Source: an uncultured Clostridia bacterium
Lineage (GTDB): Bacteria > Bacillota > Clostridia > Christensenellales > Pumilibacteraceae
Direction: 5' to 3'
Length of the DNA stretch: 25,665 nucleotides
Assembly (NCBI GenBank): GCA_947086925.1
Contig: CAMUAL010000026.1
Span: 1-25,665, forward strand
The translations under genes were made by a program, and so were the position numbers. Under the pieces are notes generated by a model that saw only the letters and a program-made list of their open reading frames with translations, was not told where the DNA came from and searched no databases. Positions 6,632 to 15,049 of this stretch are shown here, piece by piece (within the stretch, counting starts at the first letter, position 1; every line of letters begins with the position of its first letter).

Positions 6632-7375
6632 ATGGTAACGACTGCAAGAAGAAGAATCTCAACCGAGCAGGACCGTTTCGGCGGCTACGGAATCCAGCCT
6701 TCCGGCAAAGCGGTTGCAGACGAAACCGCAAAAGAAAACACTTCGACGGAAACCGAAAGGTTTTCTTATCGTACGGTTATGGACGAGCCTTCTTACTCGG
6801 TACCGTATACCGAAACCGCGCAGAAAAGCGCGACCGATTCGGTTATAGAGTATACGTCGCGTCCGTATTACGGCGCGTACGATTACAGTGTTCCCATACA
6901 GGCACCCACTCGTTCCAAAAAAGCGCGTAAGCGTGAGCGCGAGGACGTTATGCCAAGTATACGCACAAGGGCGTACGCCGAGCAAAAACCGGAGCAGGAA
7001 GTAGTCAAAAGGGAGAAAACAAGGCTTTCGGGTAAAGCCAAAGTCGCGTTGATAGCTTACGTAGCGATTGTTACGGTGCTTGCAGTAATGGTGGTTGTAA
7101 TCGGTCTTACGGTTAGCAACATAAACGCCCGCTCGGCAAGTTTAGAGAGTGAAATCGCACTTAAAAGCAGTCAGCTTGCCGATATCAGAGCCGATATAAG
7201 CGAGCTTACCGACTTCGACACGATAGCATCCGCCGCAGAGAAAAACGGCATGGAAAAAATCGACAGCGTAATCGAAGTGGAACTTGTTCCCACCGTTACT
7301 CCCACCGAATACGAAGGAAGAACCAACTGGTTCGATAAAGTTTGCGACTTTATAAGTAAGGTCATCGGAGGATAG
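6632..7375 (+). CDS. FtsL/DivIC-like septum protein with long cytoplasmic N-terminus
   Basis: Position between rsmH and the class B PBP, one transmembrane helix (about 138-161) and a following coiled-coil-prone stretch (about 162-195, 'LESEIALKSSQLADIRADIS') identify an FtsL-like bitopic division protein, expected to work with DivIC/FtsB and FtsQ/DivIB at the septum. It is unusually long: 247 residues against about 90-130 for FtsL. The extra length is mostly a cytoplasmic N-terminus of about 137 residues rich in Tyr, Ser, Thr and charged residues, with a basic patch ('RSKKARKRERED') near 94-105. The start is backed by AAAGGAG (6616-6622) 9 nt upstream. The PBP gene follows 7 bp after its stop, and its ribosome binding site lies in this gene's last codons. 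FtsL sequences are poorly conserved, so the name rests on context and topology. Confidence 0.8.
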   Translation: MVTTARRRISTEQDRFGGYGIQPSGKAVADETAKENTSTETERFSYRTVMDEPSYSVPYTETAQKSATDSVIEYTSRPYYGAYDYSVPIQAPTRSKKARKREREDVMPSIRTRAYAEQKPEQEVVKREKTRLSGKAKVALIAYVAIVTVLAVMVVVIGLTVSNINARSASLESEIALKSSQLADIRADISELTDFDTIASAAEKNGMEKIDSVIEVELVPTVTPTEYEGRTNWFDKVCDFISKVIGG

Positions 7376-7385
7376 GGTCACATTG
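7367..7385 (+). promoter_or_regulatory. Ribosome binding site that fixes a TTG start
   Basis: GGAGGA (7367-7372) lies inside the end of the ftsL-like gene, 10 nt before a TTG at 7383. The first in-frame ATG downstream would remove the membrane anchor of the PBP, so TTG is the credible start. Confidence 0.75.
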
Positions 7386-9287
7386 AACGAAGTACCCGTA
7401 AATACAGTTACTACGCGAAAGAGGTTATTGATACTGATTGTATCGATAACCTTTTTGTTTTGTGCGCTGCTCGGCAGACTCGGCTATTTACAGCTTGTCG
7501 CAGGCAAAGATTTGCAAGCTCGGGCGGCGGAACAATGGTACCGTGATTTGCCGCTTAAAGCACCGCGCGGTCTTATAACCGACTCTTACGGAACGGTGCT
7601 TGCCGACAACCGCGACGTATACGGTATATACGTGCGACCGAACGCCGTTACCGATGCTTCGGCGGTTTCGTCCGCGCTTTCGGGTTATCTCGATTTGTCG
7701 TCGGAAAAGCTGTACGAAAAAATCACGACTTCACGGGTAAGCGAAATCACCGTAGCGCGCGGAGTGGAAAAGACAGTTGCGGAGTCGATACGCGCGCTCA
7801 ATCTAAGCGGAGTTTATTTTACTCTCGATTCCGAACGGTATTATCCCGCATCGAATTATCTGTCGCAGATACTCGGTTTTACAAACATAGACAACGTGGG
7901 GCAGAACGGACTCGAAGGCTATTACGATACGTACCTTAAAGGCGTAAACGGATTTTCCTATACCGCTACCGATATAAAAGGTCATGAACTCGAAAACAAT
8001 ATTACAAAATACGTTCCCGCCATTCCGGGATGCAACCTTACGCTTTCGGTGGATATGAATATTCAGTCGTTTGCCGAAAATGCCGTGTCGAGCGCGATTG
8101 CCGACCATAACGCAAAAGGTGCTCACATGATTGTTATGGACTGCACTACGGGCGGCATACTTGCCATGGCGAGCGCGCCGGGATTCGACTTAAACGAACC
8201 GCCGCGCAACGATATTAACATGCTTAACGCGCTGAGTAAAAACAAGATGATTGTAGACGTGTACGAACCCGGGTCTACGTTTAAGATATTTACTACCGCG
8301 GCGGCTATCGAAAACGGAGCGGTAAGCGAGTCCGACTCTTTTTACTGCAACGGCTCGCGGCTTGTAGACGGTCAGAAAATCAAGTGTTGGCGAAGTATAG
8401 GTCACGGCTCTCAGAATCTTTCGGAAGGCGTAAAAAACAGTTGCAACTGCGTGTTTATGGATTTGGCACTAAGGCTCGGAACAGACAAACTTTACAAAAG
8501 TATTAAGAACTTCGGATTCGGAAGTAAAACAAATATAGACTTTTACGGCGAAAGCAGCGGACTCCTCATGAACTCCGCATCGGTGAAAAATGTTGACCTT
8601 GCGCGTATAGGATTCGGGCAAGCGGTTGCCGTAACGCCGTTGCAACTCGTAACGGCGGTTTCTGCGGCGGTGAACGGCGGAATTTTGTACGAACCTTACT
8701 TTGTGTCGAAGGTAACCGATTACGGCGGCAAAACCGTTTACGTTCGCGAGCCGAAAGAAGTGCGCAGAGTAATATCGGAAACAACTTCGCGTACTTTGCG
8801 CGAAATGCTTGAAAAGGTGGTAAGCGAGGGCGGCGGACACAAGGCGGGAGTTGCGGGTTACCGCGTAGGCGGCAAAACGGGTACGGCGCAGAAGTACGAG
8901 GACGGACATATTGCGCAAGGCAAGTACGTTTCGAGCTTTGTGGGATTCGCGCCCGTGGATAATCCGCGTTACGTTGTGGCTATGATTGTAGACGAACCGG
9001 GCGGATATATGTATTACGGTAGTCTTGTTGCCGCACCGTATGCCGGCGCGGTATTTGAAAAGATATTCGATTATACGGCTCTCGCGCCCTCCGTAAGCAA
9101 CAAAGTGACCGAATACGTTAATATGCCCGACGTTGTAGGACTCGACGCGACAGAGGCTGCCGCGCTCTTAAATGCGCAGGGGCTTGCCTTTGAAATCAGC
9201 GGCGACGGAGGAACGGTGAAGTCATGCGTGCCCGTACCCGAAACAAAGGTGGAAAAAGGCGACGTGGTGCTTATACGCACCGACTGA
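7383..9287 (+). CDS. ftsI: Class B penicillin-binding protein with PASTA domain (FtsI/SpoVD type)
   Basis: A 634-residue monofunctional peptidoglycan transpeptidase. One N-terminal membrane helix (about 15-35), a PBP dimerisation domain (about 50-210) and a transpeptidase domain with all three active-site motifs: Ser298-x-x-Lys301 in 'EPGSTFKIF', Ser353-Cys354-Asn355 and Lys498-Thr499-Gly500 in 'GGKTGTAQ'. A single C-terminal PASTA domain spans about 577-634 ('MPDVVGLDATEAAALL'). One PASTA copy is as in SpoVD, while Bacillus PbpB has two; whether this is the vegetative or the spore-cortex enzyme cannot be read from sequence. It should pair with the SEDS glycosyltransferase FtsW encoded at the end of the cluster. 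The start codon is TTG, supported by GGAGGA 10 nt upstream. Confidence 0.95.
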   Translation: MNEVPVNTVTTRKRLLILIVSITFLFCALLGRLGYLQLVAGKDLQARAAEQWYRDLPLKAPRGLITDSYGTVLADNRDVYGIYVRPNAVTDASAVSSALSGYLDLSSEKLYEKITTSRVSEITVARGVEKTVAESIRALNLSGVYFTLDSERYYPASNYLSQILGFTNIDNVGQNGLEGYYDTYLKGVNGFSYTATDIKGHELENNITKYVPAIPGCNLTLSVDMNIQSFAENAVSSAIADHNAKGAHMIVMDCTTGGILAMASAPGFDLNEPPRNDINMLNALSKNKMIVDVYEPGSTFKIFTTAAAIENGAVSESDSFYCNGSRLVDGQKIKCWRSIGHGSQNLSEGVKNSCNCVFMDLALRLGTDKLYKSIKNFGFGSKTNIDFYGESSGLLMNSASVKNVDLARIGFGQAVAVTPLQLVTAVSAAVNGGILYEPYFVSKVTDYGGKTVYVREPKEVRRVISETTSRTLREMLEKVVSEGGGHKAGVAGYRVGGKTGTAQKYEDGHIAQGKYVSSFVGFAPVDNPRYVVAMIVDEPGGYMYYGSLVAAPYAGAVFEKIFDYTALAPSVSNKVTEYVNMPDVVGLDATEAAALLNAQGLAFEISGDGGTVKSCVPVPETKVEKGDVVLIRTD

Positions 9288-9318
9288 CGGCGAGAATGGA
9301 ATTTGAAAATAACTGCGT

Positions 9319-9332
9319 AGGTGAAAGGTATG
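9319..9332 (+). promoter_or_regulatory. Ribosome binding site deciding the murE start
   Basis: AGGTGA (9319-9324) lies 5 nt before the ATG at 9330. A GTG at 9321 is in the same frame, three codons earlier, but it falls within this site and has no ribosome binding site of its own. Confidence 0.6.
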
Positions 9333-10775
9333 AAACTTAAAAATCTGATAGGTTCGGTAAGTCCCGAGTACGGCGATATACATATAAGCGATATTTGCCA
9401 CGACGCCGACAAAGTGAGTAGCGGAAGTCTGTTCGTATGCCTTTCGGGGAGCAGACACGACGGACATGATTTTGCCGTAATTGCGGCGCAAAAGGGTGCG
9501 GCGGCAATAGTCGGCGAAAAAGAGTTGGACGTAAGCTGTCCGTACATAAAAACCGACAATGCAAGAAAGACGTTTGCGCTTGCTTGCGCCGCGTTTTACG
9601 GAAATCCCGCAAAATCGCTGAAAATGTACGGCATTACGGGAACAAACGGAAAAACGACAACGGCTTACGTGCTTGCCGAAATTCTCAAAAAGGCAGGCGA
9701 GGAAGTTGGACTTATAGGCACAAATTGTATAGAGTATTGCGGACACAGCGAGCCTGCCGTGCTTACGACGCCCGACCCTATGGAGCTTAACGACTCGCTC
9801 TGTAAAATGAAAAACTGCGGAGTTACCGCCGTTGTTATGGAAGTATCGGCTCATGCGCTTGCACTATATAAAACCGCGGGCATAGTATATGACGCCGTGG
9901 GTTTTACCAACTTGTCGCAAGACCATTTGGACTATTTTTCCGATATGGAAACTTACGGAAACGCGAAAAAAAGGCTGTTCACGCCGGAGAACGCAAAGTG
10001 TGCGGCAATCAATGCCGACGATAAATTCGGAAGACTGCTCATTTCCGAGGCGAATATTCCCGTTCTGAGCTACGGAAAAGAAAACCCCGCAGACGTGTTC
10101 GGAATAAATGTTAATATGAGCGCGGAAGGATTAAGCTACGTAATAAACATAGCCGACGACATAGGCGAAGTTAAATTCGCTTTGCCGGGGCGGTTTAATA
10201 TGTATAACACGCTTTGCGCCGCGGCTATGGCGCATTTAAGCAGAATAAAACTTAAAGATATTCTTGCGGGTATCCGCTCGTTAAAGCGGGTAGACGGGCG
10301 TTTTAACGTAATAAATACCTCGACTTTCAGCATAATTATCGATTTTGCGCATACCGACGACGGGCTGGGGAACATAATAACATCGGTACGTGAATTTGCT
10401 CCCGAACGCATTATCACGGTGTTCGGTTGCGGCGGAAACCGCGATAAATCTAAGCGCGCGGTAATGGGCAGAGCGGCAAGCACGCTGAGCGATATTACCG
10501 TTATTACAAGCGACAATCCGCGCGACGAAGACCCCGAAGCGATAATAAAGGACGTGCTCGGCGGCGTTCCGAGCGACCGACTCGGAAGCGTTTATACAAA
10601 CGCCGACCGACGCGAGGCAATTAAGCTTGCGTTTAAGCTTGCTACCGGCGGGGATATTGTTATCGTTGCGGGAAAAGGTGCCGAAAAGTATCAGGAAATA
10701 AAGGGTATAAAGTATCCGTATAACGATGAGGAATATATAATGCGGTTATTGCAAAACAGGAGTGTAAATGATTAA
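9330..10775 (+). CDS. murE: UDP-MurNAc-L-Ala-D-Glu:meso-diaminopimelate ligase (MurE)
   Basis: A 481-residue cytoplasmic ATP-dependent Mur ligase that adds the third amino acid to the peptidoglycan stem peptide. Three Mur-ligase domains are visible. The ATP loop is 'TGTNGKTTT' (about 104-112). The carbamylated-lysine region is 'GNAKKRLF' (about 211-218). 'DNPRDEDP' (about 395-402) carries the DNPR motif that selects meso-diaminopimelate over lysine, so the wall is predicted to be of DAP type. I chose the ATG at 9330 over the in-frame GTG at 9321. The 3' end overlaps mraY by 8 bp, indicating translational coupling. murF, which often follows murE, is absent. Confidence 0.96.
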   Translation: MKLKNLIGSVSPEYGDIHISDICHDADKVSSGSLFVCLSGSRHDGHDFAVIAAQKGAAAIVGEKELDVSCPYIKTDNARKTFALACAAFYGNPAKSLKMYGITGTNGKTTTAYVLAEILKKAGEEVGLIGTNCIEYCGHSEPAVLTTPDPMELNDSLCKMKNCGVTAVVMEVSAHALALYKTAGIVYDAVGFTNLSQDHLDYFSDMETYGNAKKRLFTPENAKCAAINADDKFGRLLISEANIPVLSYGKENPADVFGINVNMSAEGLSYVINIADDIGEVKFALPGRFNMYNTLCAAAMAHLSRIKLKDILAGIRSLKRVDGRFNVINTSTFSIIIDFAHTDDGLGNIITSVREFAPERIITVFGCGGNRDKSKRAVMGRAASTLSDITVITSDNPRDEDPEAIIKDVLGGVPSDRLGSVYTNADRREAIKLAFKLATGGDIVIVAGKGAEKYQEIKGIKYPYNDEEYIMRLLQNRSVND

Positions 10776-11766
10776 AATTATGATTGCTGCGCTTACGGCG
10801 TTTGTAATTTCCGCCGCCGTAATGCCTCTTGTCATTTTGCTCGGAAAAAAACTGAAAGTACGACAGACAATACTTTCATATGTGGACAACCACATGGGAA
10901 AAAGCGGAACTCCCACAATGGGCGGCATAGGCATAATGATTGCGATTACGGTTGGTTGTCTTGCGTTTTGCGGAAAAGACAACATGCTTATGCTTATTAC
11001 GCTTTTCGTAACGCTCGGTTACGGCATAATAGGTTTTATCGACGATTTTATCAAGGTTTTTTTCAAGCAGAATAAAGGATTAAGTCCCATACAGAAAATA
11101 ATATTTCAGCTTCTTATTGCGGTAATAGTATCGGTGTTTGCCTATAACAACGCGCTTGTGGGCAGTGTTGTTTACGCGCCGTTTACGCTAAAAGAAGTTA
11201 ATTTGGGCGTATTTTCCATTCCTCTGTTTATGGTGGTTTTTTTGGCGTTTACCAATTCGGTAAATTTAACCGACGGGCTCGACGGGCTTGCCGGAAAAGT
11301 TTCGGCTTATTATACGTTTTTCTTCGCGCTTATAATAGCAGTGGTTTCGTACTGTGCGGGCGACGGACAAGCCGACGGCGAATACGGTAATCTTATTCTT
11401 TACTGCGCCGTGCTTATAGGCGCGCTTACGGGGTTTTTGTGTTACAACTGTTATCCCGCAAAAGTATTTATGGGCGATACGGGTGCGCTCGCTTTGGGCG
11501 GGGGACTCGGGTGTCTTGCCATTATGAGCAGGTTGGAATTTGTCGCGCCCATAGTGGGAATAATGTTCGTTGCAACGAGCGTATCGGTTATTTTACAGGT
11601 ATTGTGCTATAAAACGACCAAAAAACGTATATTTTTAATGGCGCCGCTTCACCACCATTTCGAGCGCAAAGGCGTGCATGAAAACCGAATAGTATCGGTT
11701 TATTCGGCCGTTACCGCGGCGGTGGGACTTTTCAGTTTTATTCTCACTTTTGCGCTTGCATTGTAA
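10768..11766 (+). CDS. mraY: Phospho-MurNAc-pentapeptide transferase (MraY)
   Basis: A 332-residue polytopic membrane enzyme that transfers phospho-MurNAc-pentapeptide from UDP to undecaprenyl phosphate, making lipid I. About ten membrane helices are apparent. Diagnostic motifs: 'GTPTMGGIG' at 47-55, the Asp-Asp pair in 'GFIDDFIK' at 89-96, 'NLTDGLDGLA' at 166-175, Asp237 in 'MGDTGALALG' and the histidine motif 'PLHHHFERKG' at 293-302. The length is normal. It starts 8 bp inside the end of murE. murD follows after 79 bp, the largest gap in the cluster. Confidence 0.97.
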   Translation: MIKIMIAALTAFVISAAVMPLVILLGKKLKVRQTILSYVDNHMGKSGTPTMGGIGIMIAITVGCLAFCGKDNMLMLITLFVTLGYGIIGFIDDFIKVFFKQNKGLSPIQKIIFQLLIAVIVSVFAYNNALVGSVVYAPFTLKEVNLGVFSIPLFMVVFLAFTNSVNLTDGLDGLAGKVSAYYTFFFALIIAVVSYCAGDGQADGEYGNLILYCAVLIGALTGFLCYNCYPAKVFMGDTGALALGGGLGCLAIMSRLEFVAPIVGIMFVATSVSVILQVLCYKTTKKRIFLMAPLHHHFERKGVHENRIVSVYSAVTAAVGLFSFILTFALAL

Positions 11767-11783
11767 AAGCATATATTCATAAT

Positions 11784-11835
11784 TTGTCATAACCCGAAAT
11801 TTTACGTCATACTATTATGTGGACAACTATTTCGG
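11784..11835 (+). promoter_or_regulatory. Possible internal promoter and dyad before murD
   Basis: The mraY-murD gap holds TTGTCA (11784-11789), an 18-bp spacer and CATACT (11808-11813), a weak promoter match. It also holds a dyad: CCGAAAT (11794-11800) against ATTTCGG (11829-11835), nested around CATA-CTAT-TATG (11808-11819). This could be an internal promoter with an operator, an mRNA hairpin, or chance. Confidence 0.3.
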
Positions 11836-11845
11836 ACGGTGAATT

Positions 11846-13120
11846 ATGAGAAAGAGTTTCAATGGCAAAAAGATTCTTATTGCGGGCAAGGGCGTGAGCG
11901 GCGACGGTGCATACAAGGCACTTTGCGGTTTGGGCGCGCATTGCGAGTTTTACGAGGACGGACGCGACTATTCCGACTCGAAAGCGGATTTGATAGTCGT
12001 AAGTCCCGGAATAGACGCGAGTCAACCCGTATTTGCTTATGCCGCGGAAAAAGGCATAAAACTGATAGGAGAATTGGAACTCGGCTACATAATAAACGAT
12101 AAGCCGATAATTGCGGTTACGGGTACAAACGGCAAAACCACTACCGTAAAGTTAATAGGCGCAATGCTCGGCGACGCGGGTAAAAAAGTCGCAGTGTGCG
12201 GAAACGTCGGAACGTCGTTCGCGCTTGCGGCTTACGAGGGGGGTTACGACTTTGCGGCCGTGGAAGTATCGAGCTTTCAGCTTGAAACGACCGATACGTT
12301 TCGTCCGCATATAGCCGTAATAACCAATATTTCGCCCGACCACTTAAACAGACATAAAACAATGGATGCTTACTGTGCCGTAAAGCGCAGAATTGCGGCT
12401 AATCAGACATCGTCCGATTATCTCGTACTGTCGCAAGACGATATTCCGCTGTATGCGTTAAAGGATTTTGCGCCGCAGAGCAATACGCATTACACTTCGG
12501 TGCGCGGAAAGTTAAAGGGCGCGTACGTTATCGACGACCGCGTTTACTTTATGGGAGAATATATATGCGACACCGACCGAATAAAGTTAGAGGGCGAACA
12601 TAACATAAAAAACGCTCTCTCGGCAATATGCGCTGTTAAACTTCTCGGCATAGGGAATAAGCCTATCGTAAAAGCACTTACCGAGTATACGGCGGATAAA
12701 CACCGTCTCGGACTCGTCGCGCGCGTAAAAGGCAAAAACTATTACAACGATTCCAAAGGCACAAACATTATGGCATCTGTTCGCGCGGCGGAGTGCATGA
12801 GCGGAGATACGTGCATGATAGTGGGCGGGAGCGATAAAGGTTACGAGTACGACGAACTTTTTATCAGGTTGCCCGAATGCGTTGTGCGAATGGCGGCGGT
12901 AGGCGAAACGGCGGAAAAAATAAAGGCGGCGGGGGAGCGTAACAAGTTTTACAACATAAAAACCTTTACCGATTTTAACGAAGCGTTCGATTGGGCGGGT
13001 AGCGGAAATGAGGAAAACGTATTGCTGAGTCCCGCATCGGCAAGTTTCGATATGTTTTCGTCTTACGGCGAGCGCGGCGATTTGTTTATTCGGCTGGTGA
13101 AAAATGCGTCAAAAAAATAA
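11846..13120 (+). CDS. murD: UDP-MurNAc-L-alanine:D-glutamate ligase (MurD)
   Basis: A 424-residue cytoplasmic Mur ligase adding D-glutamate to UDP-MurNAc-L-Ala, the step before MurE. The N-terminal Rossmann-like UDP-binding domain starts 'KKILIAGKGVSGDGAY'. The ATP loop is 'TGTNGKTTT' at 92-100. The central domain has 'VEVSSFQLE' at 139-147 and 'NISPDHLNRH' at 161-170, with Lys180 in the position of the carbamylated lysine. The C-terminal domain includes 'YNDSKGTNIMAS', the substrate-binding wording typical of MurD, and 'LLSPASASFDMF'. The length is slightly short of the usual 440-450. Its 3' end overlaps ftsW by 17 bp. The ribosome binding site (GGTGA) is close to the ATG and weak. Confidence 0.96.
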   Translation: MRKSFNGKKILIAGKGVSGDGAYKALCGLGAHCEFYEDGRDYSDSKADLIVVSPGIDASQPVFAYAAEKGIKLIGELELGYIINDKPIIAVTGTNGKTTTVKLIGAMLGDAGKKVAVCGNVGTSFALAAYEGGYDFAAVEVSSFQLETTDTFRPHIAVITNISPDHLNRHKTMDAYCAVKRRIAANQTSSDYLVLSQDDIPLYALKDFAPQSNTHYTSVRGKLKGAYVIDDRVYFMGEYICDTDRIKLEGEHNIKNALSAICAVKLLGIGNKPIVKALTEYTADKHRLGLVARVKGKNYYNDSKGTNIMASVRAAECMSGDTCMIVGGSDKGYEYDELFIRLPECVVRMAAVGETAEKIKAAGERNKFYNIKTFTDFNEAFDWAGSGNEENVLLSPASASFDMFSSYGERGDLFIRLVKNASKK

Positions 13121-14309
13121 CGATTTAATTAAACCGCGCGGTGAGTTCGATTTCGTGCTTACCGTTGTAACCGTAATTTTGGTGTTGTTCGGCATTGTTA
13201 TGGTGTATTCCGCAAGCAGTTACAATGCCGCCGTAAATTACGGCAACGAGTATTTTTATATGTTCAAACAGCTTATAGGCGCGATACTCGGATTTGCCGC
13301 AATGATTGCGCTTAGCTTTACCGATTATCACATACTCGGCAAATTGCGTTACATAATACTCGGAATATCGATAGTGTTGCTTATTTTGGTTTTTATTCCG
13401 GGAATAGGCATAGAGAGCTACGGAGCGCGGCGTTGGATAAATCTGCCGTTTTTCACAATGCAGGCGAGCGAGATAGCAAAGTTCGGATTTATAATATTCG
13501 CCGCCGCCTATATGGCAAAGCATTATAAAAAGATGACCAAGTTTACGGGCATAATGCCCGTGCTCGGAGTGGGTGCGGTTATATGCCTTCTCATAATATT
13601 GGAACCCAATATGTCCATAACTATATGCGTCGTGCTTCTGATGTTCTCGATGCTGTTTATAGGCGGAGCGAAAATCAAGCACTTCGTTTTTATCGCTTTG
13701 CCCGTTTTGGCAATGATACCCGTGCTTATAATAATAGAGCCGTACCGTCTTAAACGGTTGCTTGCGTTTATCGACCCGTGGGCGTCGCCGCTCGGAGAAG
13801 GGTATCAGCTAATTCAGTCGTTTTATTCGCTCGGAAGCGGCGGACTGTTCGGACTCGGACTTTTCAATTCCCGACAAAAGTATCTGTTTTTGCCGTTTTC
13901 GGAAAGCGATTTCATATTCAGTATAATCGGCGAGGAGTTGGGACTTGTCGGCTGTGCCGCCGTAATGTTCGCGTTTATTCTGCTTATAGCAAGAGCAATC
14001 CGCATAGCGCAAAATAGCACCGACAGATTCGGGTGCTATTTGGCGAGCGGAATTGCATGTATAATCGCAATTCAGGTTTTGGTTAATATAGCGGTGGTAA
14101 CGGGGTCTATTCCGCCCACGGGTTTGCCGTTACCCTTTATCAGTGCCGGAAGCAGTTCCCTCATTGTTTTCTGCGGCGGGGTGGGTATTTTGCAAAGTAT
14201 CAGCCGACGAAGCCATAAAACGGTTAAACGCCTTACTCGCAAGCAAAAGAATACCCGCAACAAGCGCAATAGCGGTGTCGGGAACGATAAACAGAGCGTT
14301 GTACGTTAA
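13104..14309 (+). CDS. ftsW: SEDS peptidoglycan glycosyltransferase FtsW/SpoVE
   Basis: A 401-residue polytopic SEDS protein, which polymerises lipid II glycans at the septum with its partner class B PBP. About ten membrane helices are visible. Family motifs: 'VMVYSASSY' at 32-40, 'GARRWI' at 107-112, 'QASEIAK' at 120-126, 'GYQLIQS' at 233-239, the catalytic-Asp region 'SESDFIF' (Asp269), and the C-terminal 'TGLPLPFISAGSSS' at 339-352. A basic tail (about 368-401, 'RRSHKTVKRLTRKQKNTRNK') extends into the cytoplasm. It overlaps murD by 17 bp at the start. Residues 343-401 and the stop are encoded on DNA that also encodes, on the other strand, residues 211-269 of the thiamine transporter. FtsW versus SpoVE cannot be separated by sequence alone. 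Confidence 0.95.
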   Translation: MRQKNNDLIKPRGEFDFVLTVVTVILVLFGIVMVYSASSYNAAVNYGNEYFYMFKQLIGAILGFAAMIALSFTDYHILGKLRYIILGISIVLLILVFIPGIGIESYGARRWINLPFFTMQASEIAKFGFIIFAAAYMAKHYKKMTKFTGIMPVLGVGAVICLLIILEPNMSITICVVLLMFSMLFIGGAKIKHFVFIALPVLAMIPVLIIIEPYRLKRLLAFIDPWASPLGEGYQLIQSFYSLGSGGLFGLGLFNSRQKYLFLPFSESDFIFSIIGEELGLVGCAAVMFAFILLIARAIRIAQNSTDRFGCYLASGIACIIAIQVLVNIAVVTGSIPPTGLPLPFISAGSSSLIVFCGGVGILQSISRRSHKTVKRLTRKQKNTRNKRNSGVGNDKQSVVR

Positions 14310-14939
14310 GCTGTAGCCCCATGCGGCGGCGCCGGTAAGGTCGCCCGTCCAACCCATAAAGTCGATTCCGTTTGCCCAAAAAAGCACGCCTGCAAGCACG
14401 TGCGAAAAAAGGCGTACAACCATATAAACCGCCGTTCCCGCAAAAAAGGCGGTATGAGCGCAAAGCGGATTTTTACCCGCCTTTACCGCTTTGTCGTAAC
14501 GACTGCGTTTAAAGCGGAACAAGCCTACGAGCGAAAGCGCAAGGTAGGGCAAAAAGTAATCGAGAAGCGCGCTCCACGGCGAGATTATGTACGGTTCCTG
14601 TATAAGTTGCAAAAGCATGAAAACCGATGAAACAAGCAGTCCTTTTCGAAATCCGAAGTAGTAGCAATAAATAAGCATGGGCAGGGTGGATGCGGCGGTT
14701 ATCGAGCCGCCGTACGGCATTTTGAAAAATTTGATATAAGACAGCGCGAACGACGCGGCAACACAAATCGCTCCGTAAGTCAAATCGCGTGTTTTAACGG
14801 TAAAATTATCGCCGCGCTTGCGCGCTATAATTGTAATTATCGCTATTGTCGCTCCCAAAACAACCAATATGCAAATTACAAGCACGAGGATTTGCCACCA
14901 AGAAACGAGTATGCCGCTCCAATAGTCTTTGTCGAACAT
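14130..14939 (-). CDS. thiT: ThiT/YuaJ-like thiamine ECF transporter substrate-binding subunit
   Basis: A 269-residue membrane protein, predicted S-component of an energy-coupling-factor transporter for thiamine. 'MPYGGSITAASTLPMLIY' (74-91) is the conserved ThiT wording. 'ISPWSALLDYFLPY' and 'SHVLAGVLFWANG' follow, as in the family, and 'YSLTYNALFIVPDTA' leads into the last helix. It has an extra N-terminal helix (about 17-38) and is longer than typical ThiT (about 180-200). AAGGAGGT lies just before the ATG. A TPP riboswitch with terminator heads the transcript, which strongly supports thiamine as substrate. The last 59 codons overlap ftsW in antiparallel orientation; the tail 'ADTLQNTHPAAENNEGTASG' is antisense to FtsW's conserved last helix. 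ECF ATPase and T subunits are not in the window. Confidence 0.92.
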   Translation of the reverse strand: MFDKDYWSGILVSWWQILVLVICILVVLGATIAIITIIARKRGDNFTVKTRDLTYGAICVAASFALSYIKFFKMPYGGSITAASTLPMLIYCYYFGFRKGLLVSSVFMLLQLIQEPYIISPWSALLDYFLPYLALSLVGLFRFKRSRYDKAVKAGKNPLCAHTAFFAGTAVYMVVRLFSHVLAGVLFWANGIDFMGWTGDLTGAAAWGYSLTYNALFIVPDTAIALVAGILLLASKAFNRFMASSADTLQNTHPAAENNEGTASGTDKG

Positions 14940-14967
14940 TCTTACCTCCTTGTTTACCGAGCTTGAT

Positions 14968-15006
14968 AAACAAAACGGACCGTTCCGCTTTTCGGGAACA
15001 GTCCGT
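14968..15006 (-). terminator. Riboswitch-controlled intrinsic terminator upstream of thiT
   Basis: On the minus strand ACGGACTGTTCC (15006-14995) pairs with GGAACGGTCCGT (14986-14975) around an 8-nt loop, followed by TTTGTTT. One pair is a U-G wobble in this orientation but an A-C mismatch on the other strand, so it acts on the minus strand. It sits between the TPP aptamer and the thiT ribosome binding site. Confidence 0.88.
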
Positions 15007-15049
15007 TGCCTATAATAATTGCATTGAAAAAAAATTTACAATCGGCAAG

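Noticed and set aside
9321..9329. GTG at 9321 as murE start
   Set aside because: It falls within the AGGTGA ribosome site that serves the ATG at 9330 and has none of its own.
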